The notes below the pieces were generated by a model. The model was not told the origin of the DNA and did no database searches. It worked only from the letters and a program-made list of their open reading frames with translations. A stretch of 6,278 nucleotides of DNA from Alphaproteobacteria bacterium (GTDB lineage Bacteria; Pseudomonadota; Alphaproteobacteria; CBDBCS01; JAHZLG01). The stretch's first letter is position 1. Every line of letters starts with the position of its first letter. The DNA lies in NCBI GenBank assembly GCA_022599995.1, contig JAHZLG010000138.1, positions 1 through 6,278 on the forward strand, in the 5' to 3' direction. A program made the translations under genes and the position numbers. Shown piece after piece: positions 1 through 5,140 of this stretch.

Positions 1-1685
1 CAGACTTTGTTGAACAAGTGGTAACGCGTGGGGTGAAGGTCAAAGTTTTGCAAGCGGGTGTGTGCAGCTGTAAACACCGGATTCCACAAAGGTTGCGTGA
101 TAACAGCCGAGTCTTGCAACACTTGCTCGACCTTCTGCATTTTGGCAATCCGCTTCTGCACATTGACTGTGGCTTCAGCTTCATCAAGTGCCAAATCAAA
201 TTCCGAGCTGGCAAGCGCCGTTTCGTTCCAAGGAACACCTGTCCGATAGCCCAAGCTAAGCACCATCGTACCAAGCGGACGATGCACCCACTGGGTAATA
301 CCGTAGGGAGTTTTGTCCCAGATTTCCCAGAATTTGGAAGCAGGAAGAATGTTGATGCTCAAGCGGATACCAGCGGGTTCACACTGTTGCTTGAAAATCT
401 CAGCGATCTTTTGTTGCGTCGGACCGTCCGTGTTACCGCAGTCAACTGTAACATCGATGCCGTCGGGATAACCCGCTTGGGCAAGCAATTTCTTGGCTTC
501 TTCAATGTTGCGTTGCAATTTGGGCAGAGCATAGTAGTCAGGATGGACCGGAGCCACGTGATGGTGCTCGCCGGGCGTGCTATCTTGACCGTAAATCTGT
601 GTCGGATAGACAGCAGGATCACAGCACAGTTGCAGAGCACGACGCACTTCCCACTTATCGAAGGGCGCTTCGGTAATACGCGCACGAATCACAGGGGTGG
701 TGCCAGTTGTTTTCTGGAACAGGTTAATGTTGGGAATTTCACTCGCAGCACCAAGGTTATCCACATCAAGATTGTACACTGTGTCCACTTGATCCGAGGA
801 CAGAGCTTGCAGCGCTGCGGCAGTCGCCGACCCATGATCATAGTACTCAATGGAATCAAGATAAGGATCGTCGCCCCAGTATTTGCCGTCACGACGGACA
901 AGGGTGGCTTTCTCGCCGATGGCAAAGTCGCTCAGTGTGTAAGCTCCTGTGCCGATACGCTCTTTGCTGATATCGCCGTTGAACCCGCGATGCACAATGG
1001 CAGTCGGGTAGTTAAACAGGCTTTCAGGAATGGCCAAAGACGCGGTGGCGAGATGCAGGCGCACCGTGTAACGGTTTACCCGTTCGATGGCCCCGGGGGT
1101 TCCTTGCACAACGCCGTCCACATTGCTCGTCAGTTGCTTGAACAGTCCGAGGTTCGACGAACCAACTTCGGGGTCAAGCCAACGATTGAAGTTGGCAACA
1201 ACGTCGTCGGCGTCAAAAGTATCGCCGTTCGACCACTTCACCCCACGACGGATGGAAAGTGTCCATGTCTTGAGGTCGCGAGATGCACGCCACTTCCGGC
1301 ACAGCGAGGGGCGAGTCACATTATCCGCACCCGTTTCGGTGAGGTATTCCACCATGTGACGTGACACATTGGAACGCTCGACCCACGAGAATGTTGCGGG
1401 GTCGGTCATTTCTTGGACAACCATCGAGCAACGCAAGGTGCCACCACGACGGGCATTTTGCGCTTTGGCCAAACGCAAGCTGGGTTTCACACCCAGGATT
1501 TGATCGCTCATAGCATAGGCCGCGCCGGCACTCACACCGAGCAACGAAAGGCTTCGGACGAATTCACGACGATCGCATGTGCCCTTTTGGAGCTGATCCT
1601 TCATTTCGCCCACACCAGGGTGAACGAACTGATCTTTTTCGTGCTCCATTGCAGCACCGGTGTTGACATTTGGTTTATTTACCAT
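1..1685 (-). CDS. Family 5 ABC transporter substrate-binding protein, Tat-exported, C-terminus cut by window edge
   Basis: Captures a peptide-like or other small solute outside the cytoplasmic membrane and delivers it to a Dpp/Opp-type ABC importer; the ligand cannot be read from sequence. The frame is open from ATG at 1685 to base 3 (561 codons). The next codon begins TG, so only a few residues are probably missing. Residues 38-60 form a twin-arginine signal: DRREFVRSLSLLG, then a small-residue hydrophobic stretch ending near AYA. It follows a charged 37-residue lead. Mature-domain family 5 signs include RRGGTLRCSM (79-88), WTLSIRRGVKWSNGDTFDAD (141-160) and the late IEEAKKLLAQAGYPDG (394-409). 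The start at 1685 is favoured over Met13 because GAGGAA lies 8 bases upstream. About two thirds of arginine codons (22 of 34) are CGT, unlike the divergent gene at 2162, which suggests high expression. Family 5 proteins do not normally serve LivHM permeases, so its partners are probably beyond base 1. Family certain; substrate unknown. Confidence 0.93.
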   Translation of the reverse strand, partial: MVNKPNVNTGAAMEHEKDQFVHPGVGEMKDQLQKGTCDRREFVRSLSLLGVSAGAAYAMSDQILGVKPSLRLAKAQNARRGGTLRCSMVVQEMTDPATFSWVERSNVSRHMVEYLTETGADNVTRPSLCRKWRASRDLKTWTLSIRRGVKWSNGDTFDADDVVANFNRWLDPEVGSSNLGLFKQLTSNVDGVVQGTPGAIERVNRYTVRLHLATASLAIPESLFNYPTAIVHRGFNGDISKERIGTGAYTLSDFAIGEKATLVRRDGKYWGDDPYLDSIEYYDHGSATAAALQALSSDQVDTVYNLDVDNLGAASEIPNINLFQKTTGTTPVIRARITEAPFDKWEVRRALQLCCDPAVYPTQIYGQDSTPGEHHHVAPVHPDYYALPKLQRNIEEAKKLLAQAGYPDGIDVTVDCGNTDGPTQQKIAEIFKQQCEPAGIRLSINILPASKFWEIWDKTPYGITQWVHRPLGTMVLSLGYRTGVPWNETALASSEFDLALDEAEATVNVQKRIAKMQKVEQVLQDSAVITQPLWNPVFTAAHTRLQNFDLHPTRYHLFNKV

Positions 1686-1693
1686 GGGACGTC

Positions 1694-1699
1694 TTCCTC
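1694..1699 (-). promoter_or_regulatory. Shine-Dalgarno site of the substrate-binding protein gene
   Basis: On the minus strand the sequence reads GAGGAA, followed by 8 bases and then ATG at 1685. It is the clearest ribosome binding site in the window and fixes the start at 1685. The in-frame alternative ATG (Met13) has no purine-rich sequence ahead of it. Confidence 0.8.
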
Positions 1700-1718
1700 T
1701 TGAAGAATTGTTATTGCA

Positions 1719-1751
1719 GGGTATTGGGGTGTTGGGGTGTTGGGTGTTGGG
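1719..1751 (+). other. G-quadruplex motif with five G-tracts
   Basis: The plus strand has five runs of three or four G (1719-1721, 1726-1729, 1734-1737, 1742-1744, 1749-1751), separated by four-base loops: TATT once, then TGTT three times. This satisfies the standard G3+N1-7 quadruplex pattern with one tract to spare. It lies 34-66 bases upstream of the binding-protein start. Because it is on the template strand, the transcript would carry the C-rich complement, so any quadruplex would form in DNA (with an i-motif possible opposite) rather than in the mRNA leader. It also looks like slipped short repeats of GGGGTGTT. A regulatory role is inference. Confidence 0.7.
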
Positions 1752-1782
1752 CCGATACAGGAAAGGCGGGTGAGGGGTAAGC

Positions 1783-1794
1783 GATCATATGATC
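1783..1794. promoter_or_regulatory. 12-bp perfect palindrome, possible operator
   Basis: GATCATATGATC is identical on both strands. It lies in the probable leader of the binding-protein gene, about 100 bases before its ATG and some 70 bases after the predicted transcription start. It contains two GATC sites, so it could be a Dam or CcrM-independent methylation target as well as a dimeric repressor site. No known regulator consensus is recognised. Confidence 0.4.
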
Positions 1795-1846
1795 ATGACT
1801 ATCACATCACGGCGACAGGGTACTAATCACGCAACACTATTGCAAG

Positions 1847-1858
1847 CACAGCACTGTG
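1847..1858. promoter_or_regulatory. Interrupted palindrome just downstream of the predicted promoter
   Basis: CACAG, two bases, CTGTG. It begins about 13 bases downstream of the predicted -10 box for the binding-protein gene, so a bound dimer would lie over the first transcribed bases and could block transcription. Position is the main argument; the arms are short and may be chance. Confidence 0.35.
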
Positions 1859-1870
1859 GATATGCGGACG

Positions 1871-1900
1871 AATCTAGCACACCCAAACTGATAATGGCAA
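1871..1900 (-). promoter_or_regulatory. Predicted sigma-70 promoter for the substrate-binding protein gene
   Basis: On the minus strand TTGCCA (1900-1895) and TAGATT (1876-1871) are separated by 18 bases, matching four or five of six consensus positions in each box. Transcription would begin near 1864 and give a leader of about 180 bases before the ATG at 1685. A weaker alternative is TTGCAA at 1845-1840 with TACCCT at 1822-1817 (17-base spacing). Not verified experimentally. Confidence 0.5.
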
Positions 1901-1929
1901 CCCGTATAAGGCTGTTTTCCTCATGCCTG

Positions 1930-1972
1930 CTCCCTGCGGAATTACCGCCGGATTTGCACCCATGTTCCCATT
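1930..1972 (-). other. Riboswitch-like conserved-looking patch with a small hairpin
   Basis: On the minus strand, GGGAACATGGGTGCAAATCC is followed at once by the hairpin GCGG-TAATT-CCGC (1948-1936) and AGGGAG. The first part resembles the GGGAA...GTGnAAnTCC core of cobalamin riboswitches. The second faintly recalls pieces of FMN elements. The remaining essential parts (for example the CCCGC-ACTG loop and the closing CAGGAGACCTGCC strand of a cobalamin element) are absent. It lies upstream of the predicted promoter, so a different transcription start would be needed for it to be part of a leader. A functional riboswitch is not claimed. Confidence 0.2.
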
Positions 1973-1987
1973 GAGGGCTGGGGGATC

Positions 1988-2011
1988 AGGTCACGCCTCA
2001 TTCCGTGACCT
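1988..2011. repeat. 8-bp inverted repeat, stem-loop
   Basis: AGGTCACG (1988-1995) and CGTGACCT (2004-2011) are perfect inverted arms around an 8-base loop. There is no T-tract on either side, so it is not an intrinsic terminator. Its right arm belongs to the neighbouring 13-bp tandem repeat. It could be an operator for the plus-strand gene or a structural remnant. Confidence 0.5.
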
Positions 2012-2033
2012 TGCTCCGTGACCTTGTTCCTTG
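2002..2033 (+). repeat. 13-bp tandem repeat
   Basis: TCCGTGACCTTGC at 2002-2014 is repeated at 2015-2027 with one change in the last base, then partly again (TCCTTG, 2028-2033). It lies about 130 bases before the plus-strand gene. Each copy contains GTGACC, which also forms one arm of the adjacent stem-loop, so three GTGACC or GGTCAC half-sites lie within 40 bases. Confidence 0.7.
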
Positions 2034-2161
2034 CCCTTCAGGTGCCTGGTTTAGCCCCAAGCGCTGACCACCAAAACACCCGGCATGCGCGAGCAAAAAC
2101 AGAGCATGGGCCAGGTGTGCCCGCTTGAAGCTTCGCCGTGCGGGTTTTATGGTGCCGTGCT

Positions 2162-2665
2162 ATGAGTTCTTTTTTGACCCCCCCACGCTTTGTGCGTCTC
2201 CCTATTCTCGAGGCAGTGGCAACCAATCGCGCCGTGCGAATCATTGATCAAGATCGCGAGCGCGGTGGCGAGATCGAGTGCTTTGTCTTTGCCTACGGCA
2301 CCGACGAGAATCGCATCGAGAAAATTTTTGCCCACATGGTCCCGTCGTTTTATCAAGGTGAGCCTCCGGCGATTCCCGGTCGGCTCGTCCCCGTTGGGCA
2401 GGGTTTCTTTTGGTTCTGGATTGATGGGGAAGACGTGCCGGGATTGATGCACACGACTCACACGATATCTGTTCCCCATGGGCTCTACGACCGTGGCTTG
2501 TTGCATCGAATCCTGCGGGAATCGGATGCAGTTCGCCCCGCAGATGCAAGCAACCGGCAAGCTCCCACCATCACCGAGCACCTTCGCAATCAAGCCGTCG
2601 GGGTCATGACCATCGCTGAAGGGGATGCCTCTCCTTTGGTCGAAACAAACGACGGGGACGCATAG
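2162..2665 (+). CDS. Hypothetical protein, 167 residues
   Basis: I do not recognise this family. The protein begins MSSFLTPPRFVRLP and has no signal peptide and no long hydrophobic segment, so it is probably cytoplasmic. Visible features are a charged segment rich in arginine, aspartate and glutamate (about 20-60), an aromatic patch GQGFFWFWIDGED (about 81-93), the segment HGLYDRGLLHRILRESD (about 107-123), and an acidic tail ending NDGDA. Composition and codon choice are those of a real gene; the long opposite frame (2147-2728) is cysteine-, histidine- and arginine-rich and is taken as its shadow. The start is uncertain: ATG at 2162 lacks a Shine-Dalgarno site, and GTG at 2138 has only GAAG 7 bases upstream but would add MRVLWCRA, which looks less natural. 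It diverges from the binding-protein gene and converges on the WD40 gene. Stop is TAG. Confidence 0.7.
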   Translation: MSSFLTPPRFVRLPILEAVATNRAVRIIDQDRERGGEIECFVFAYGTDENRIEKIFAHMVPSFYQGEPPAIPGRLVPVGQGFFWFWIDGEDVPGLMHTTHTISVPHGLYDRGLLHRILRESDAVRPADASNRQAPTITEHLRNQAVGVMTIAEGDASPLVETNDGDA

Positions 2666-2689
2666 GCGCCCTTGGCACAGGAACTCTTT

Positions 2690-2767
2690 GCCTGCATCGA
2701 CTGCCTTCCACCTACACATAGATCGCAAGCCGCCTGCATCGACGGCTGTCTACTTGCCCGTATCGAC
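2690..2767. repeat. Three copies of a 12-bp motif across the WD40 stop codon
   Basis: GCCTGCATCGAC occurs at 2690-2701 and 2732-2743, with a variant GCCCGTATCGAC at 2756-2767. Spacings are 42 and 24 bases, both multiples of three. On the minus strand the three copies stay in the WD40 reading frame: AVDTGK just before the TAG stop, then AVDAGG and AVDAGK after it. This fills most of the 84-base convergent gap, where no terminator with a T-tract is seen; only a 5-bp stem AGCCG/CGGCT (2728-2732, 2743-2747) is present. Confidence 0.6.
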
Positions 2768-3961
2768 TGCGTCAAAAGGAAAGAAATACAGACGGCTGTT
2801 GTTCCCCGCGACGATGAATTGATCGTTGATTGCATCGTGCACATACGTCTTAAGATCGGTTCCGAGTTGCACAAGGTTTGCAATTTCCCGCCCTGACGCC
2901 CGGTCCCAAATCAGAACAACATCGCTCTCGGCAACGCCAACGACATAGCGATCTGAGTAAGCAAAGCCCACCTTCACGAATATCTCGTCGTTGTATTTTG
3001 TCTCCCAGATAATACTCTGTTTGCGGGTGTCGTAGACGGAAATCCGTCCCGACCCGTCGGCCACCGCCAATATTCGTCCATCACGAATAAAGGCCAGGCT
3101 CAAGATACCAACGGCATCATCGGCAAGGGTAATGTTATCGATTTGCACCTCGTCATCTTGCCACGGAATCAGCAATAATTCTTGGTGGGCCCCACCGATG
3201 GCAAGGGTGCGCGAATCGGGGGAAAATGCCATGGTGAGAATCGGACGCTCAATCGGACGAAACACCTTCAATGCTTGTTGCGTCCGCAAATCCCAAATAA
3301 TTACTCGTCCGATTTGATCGGCGGTCGCCGCATACCGATTCTCCCGGCTGACCGCCATGATATAGATTCGATGGCGATGAATCTGCGCACTCGCCGACGC
3401 GGCTTCGCGACTAAGCGTAAAGTCTGTTCTGTCATAAGAACTAAGGGTTTTCAGCACCCGCCCCGTGATCAAGGACGAGCGAATAAAGCTGCTGTCCCAA
3501 CCCGCACTGAGAATTTCGGTGTTCATGTTGAGAATAGCAAAATTCGAGACCGACCCTCCGTGGGGCCGGAGAACGCGAATAACCTTGCTGTCGCTCTGTT
3601 GGAACACAATAATTTGCCCCAGACTGTTGGCGATAACAACGCGCTCGGCACTATCAGTTAGCTGGATGTCAGTGATGGGGTAACGCGAGACAAAAATTTC
3701 TTCCTCGGCAAAAATACGCTTGGCATCGGGGTTGAATTTCACATCGTCAAATTGCCCCCACGCGGGGGCTGCGACCAACAGGCAAAGACAACTCCACCAG
3801 AAACAGCCCAGCATGGTCACAAGAGCCATGCGAGGAATAGGGCGGAGGTCACGGTGCCGCGCACTGTGTGCGCTGGCGTGTGCGTTGGCGTGCTCGGTGC
3901 TGTGTGCGCTGCCGTGTGCGCTGGCGTACTCGGTGCCGTGTATGTGGCTAGTGCTTGCCAT
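2750..3961 (-). CDS. Exported seven-bladed WD40 beta-propeller protein
   Basis: Probably a protein-interaction scaffold outside the cytoplasmic membrane; no catalytic site is visible. Residues 45-69, starting MALVTMLGCFWWS and ending APAWG before QF, form a signal peptide with no lipobox. Seven blade-like repeats follow, at about 95-130, 135-172, 198-234, 238-275, 284-320, 326-362 and 371-397. The clearest blade ends are VIIWDLRTQQALKVF, ISVYDTRKQSII and VLIWDRASGREIANL. The chosen start (3961) overlaps the end of livM by 14 bases, which suggests translational coupling; a weak GGATAAG lies upstream. It adds a 44-residue histidine-rich lead before the signal peptide. Met45 (3829) would give a conventional signal peptide and a 359-residue product, but has only pyrimidine-rich sequence upstream. 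An open frame back to 4066 lies deeper inside livM and is less likely. The role beside a liv permease is unknown. Stop is TAG. Confidence 0.88.
   Translation of the reverse strand: MASTSHIHGTEYASAHGSAHSTEHANAHASAHSARHRDLRPIPRMALVTMLGCFWWSCLCLLVAAPAWGQFDDVKFNPDAKRIFAEEEIFVSRYPITDIQLTDSAERVVIANSLGQIIVFQQSDSKVIRVLRPHGGSVSNFAILNMNTEILSAGWDSSFIRSSLITGRVLKTLSSYDRTDFTLSREAASASAQIHRHRIYIMAVSRENRYAATADQIGRVIIWDLRTQQALKVFRPIERPILTMAFSPDSRTLAIGGAHQELLLIPWQDDEVQIDNITLADDAVGILSLAFIRDGRILAVADGSGRISVYDTRKQSIIWETKYNDEIFVKVGFAYSDRYVVGVAESDVVLIWDRASGREIANLVQLGTDLKTYVHDAINDQFIVAGNNSRLYFFPFDAVDTGK
3854..3943 (-). repeat. Coding repeat: 36-bp duplication built on a 12-bp, histidine-every-four-residues unit
   Basis: Two 36-bp copies, 3865-3900 and 3901-3936, differ at three positions and encode TEYASAHGSAHS and TEHANAHASAHS. 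Within them a tetrapeptide pattern places His at residues 8, 16, 20, 24, 28, 32 and 36 of the WD40 protein, with Tyr at 12, so the basic DNA unit is 12 bp. It lies between the end of livM and the WD40 signal peptide. On the plus strand it appears as GTGTGCGCTGGCGT-like repeats. Confidence 0.8.
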
Positions 3962-5021
3962 GGTATGTCTTATCCGTGGGCAAGAAAGTAATTTGCCACC
4001 TGCGCACAATTGCCCCCCAAACACCATCGGGAAGAACAACCCGCAACAGAACAGCCAACGATCCAAACAGTGCCAAATGCCACAGCGGATCGAGCGTGCC
4101 CAACCCCGCCAGCATCACAAAGAGTATCATTGCACCAACCAAAGGACCTTCGAGCGTGCGATGCCCTCCCACAAACACGATGGCCATGCTGTACACCGTC
4201 CATTCGAACAAGGAGAATCCACGCTCCAACAACGCGGCACCGTTCGCAAATGCTGCGAGGGAACCCGTCACAAGCACCTCGTGAAAAAGCCAGACCACCC
4301 CCGTCAAGCTGGTAACGCACCCGATCAGCGTGAAAACAAAGAGGCGATGAAAACGGGTTTGAATTCCATGCTGCGACGCTACCGCATCACCCTGGCGAAT
4401 GACAGTCAACACCATGCCGGTGCGTCCGCGCAGCAGAAGCCACAGCCCGCCCAGAACCAACACTGCGAAACCCACCACGAACCCGTAACCAAGTACTTCG
4501 GGGGTAAAGTTTTCGAGCATCATCGCAACTGCCCCTGATAAGGTGGTGTCCGCCACCGCCACCCGAAGCAGGGAAGGAAGCGATTCATCCGGCAGAGTAA
4601 GCAGAGAAATCTCACCGCTGGCGATCAGCTGCTGGAAAAGCAGTCGGCACGCCTCGGCGAGCACCCAGCTGGTAACTGCGGCATGTCCGCGCGGAACACG
4701 CAACAAGCATAAGGCGAAAAAGAAAGCCACCAAGGCACCCAGTGCGGCGACTATCATCAGCACAAGCCACAAATCGAGTGCTGTCCCCCCCCACAGACCA
4801 AGCAGGGCAAACACACCGAATCCAAAGAAGGCGTGCTGTCCCAGCGAGAGAAATCCCAAATAGTGAAACAGAATGCGCCACAATTGCGCCATCACCATCA
4901 GCAATAGCACCCCCGCGAGCAACTTCATCACCTCCGCCGAGGCAACAAGGGGCAACGCAAGCAATGCCGCAACAACGGCAGGCCCAATCAAGAGGCGAAG
5001 TATCGAATTCAGCGTCAACAT
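3948..5021 (-). CDS. livM: Branched-chain amino acid-type ABC transporter permease, LivM family
   Basis: One of two channel-forming subunits in the cytoplasmic membrane of a LivFGHMJ-type importer for branched-chain or related amino acids or amides. From ATG at 5021 the product has 357 residues, within the family's usual range, and consists largely of hydrophobic membrane segments. Family signs are GFLSLGQHAFFGFGVF (56-71), matching the LivM 'G..SLGHAAFFGIGAY' signature; the cytoplasmic ATPase-coupling segment from GRTGMVLTVIRQGD (199-212) through HGIQTRFHRLFVF; and FVGGHRTLEGPLVGA (283-297), where most relatives have GG.GT..GP..GA. The last is slightly divergent. A TTG at 5042 would add seven residues. 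Neither start has a Shine-Dalgarno site; the sequence upstream is U/C-rich. livH lies upstream with a 119-base gap, and the WD40 gene follows with a short overlap. Substrate not determinable. Stop is TAG. Confidence 0.92.
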   Translation of the reverse strand: MLTLNSILRLLIGPAVVAALLALPLVASAEVMKLLAGVLLLMVMAQLWRILFHYLGFLSLGQHAFFGFGVFALLGLWGGTALDLWLVLMIVAALGALVAFFFALCLLRVPRGHAAVTSWVLAEACRLLFQQLIASGEISLLTLPDESLPSLLRVAVADTTLSGAVAMMLENFTPEVLGYGFVVGFAVLVLGGLWLLLRGRTGMVLTVIRQGDAVASQHGIQTRFHRLFVFTLIGCVTSLTGVVWLFHEVLVTGSLAAFANGAALLERGFSLFEWTVYSMAIVFVGGHRTLEGPLVGAMILFVMLAGLGTLDPLWHLALFGSLAVLLRVVLPDGVWGAIVRRWQITFLPTDKTYHGKH

Positions 5022-5039
5022 AAAGGACGAGCGCGAAAC

Positions 5040-5065
5040 CAAGAGAGAAAATCAAGAGAGAAAAT
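5040..5065 (+). repeat. Perfect 13-bp tandem duplication in the livM 5' region
   Basis: CAAGAGAGAAAAT at 5040-5052 is repeated exactly at 5053-5065. In the livM transcript it becomes a 26-base U/C-rich stretch ending 18 bases before the ATG at 5021, where a Shine-Dalgarno site would be expected but is missing. It covers the alternative TTG start at 5042. The rest of the livH-livM gap (5066-5140) shows no clear terminator or promoter. Confidence 0.8.
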
Positions 5066-5140
5066 AATGCAACCTAGCCGGGGGCAAAGGGGAATGCTCC
5101 CTGAGACCGCCGCACCCACGCAACCGTTAACCGAGCGGAG

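Larger units (their letters stand above)
1686..2161. other. Divergent intergenic region of 476 bases
   Basis: Lies between two genes that start back to back, the binding protein on the minus strand and the unknown gene at 2162 on the plus strand. It must hold promoters for both. Short open frames here (for example 1789-1974 plus and 2038-2244 minus) have no ribosome binding site and implausible composition, so no gene is called. The minus-strand side holds a promoter, two palindromes and a G-rich block. The plus-strand side holds a stem-loop and a 13-bp duplication but no convincing promoter for the plus gene. Confidence 0.8.

Noticed and set aside
18..1364. Long plus-strand open frame of 448 codons
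   Set aside because: It is the exact in-phase complement of the family 5 binding-protein gene. That gene almost never uses TTA, CTA or TCA, so the opposite strand stays open; the single TCA at its Ser108 creates the shadow's stop. The shadow has no family motifs and an arginine-, histidine- and cysteine-rich composition.
1936..1955. GGTAATTCC-like stretch recalling the small-subunit rRNA 530 loop
   Set aside because: The match is only about ten bases, and the flanking conserved GTGCCAGC and following rRNA sequence are absent.
1985..2015. Stem-loop at 1988-2011 as an intrinsic terminator
   Set aside because: The stem is strong, but no T-tract follows on either strand.
2120..2149. CCCGC...GCGGG stem followed by TTTTA on the plus strand, terminator-like
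   Set aside because: The stem is only five base pairs with a 15-base loop, and no plus-strand gene lies upstream that would need a terminator.
2147..2728. Minus-strand 193-codon open frame in the same frame as the WD40 gene
   Set aside because: It is the in-phase complement of the plus gene at 2162-2665 and has unnatural composition. Reading the WD40 gene through its TAG into this frame would append the antisense of another gene. Only the short repeats just after the stop were kept as a finding.
3720..4538. Plus-strand 272-codon open frame
   Set aside because: Antisense to livM and the WD40 gene start; glutamine-, arginine- and histidine-rich with no ribosome binding site, whereas the minus strand carries clear LivM motifs.
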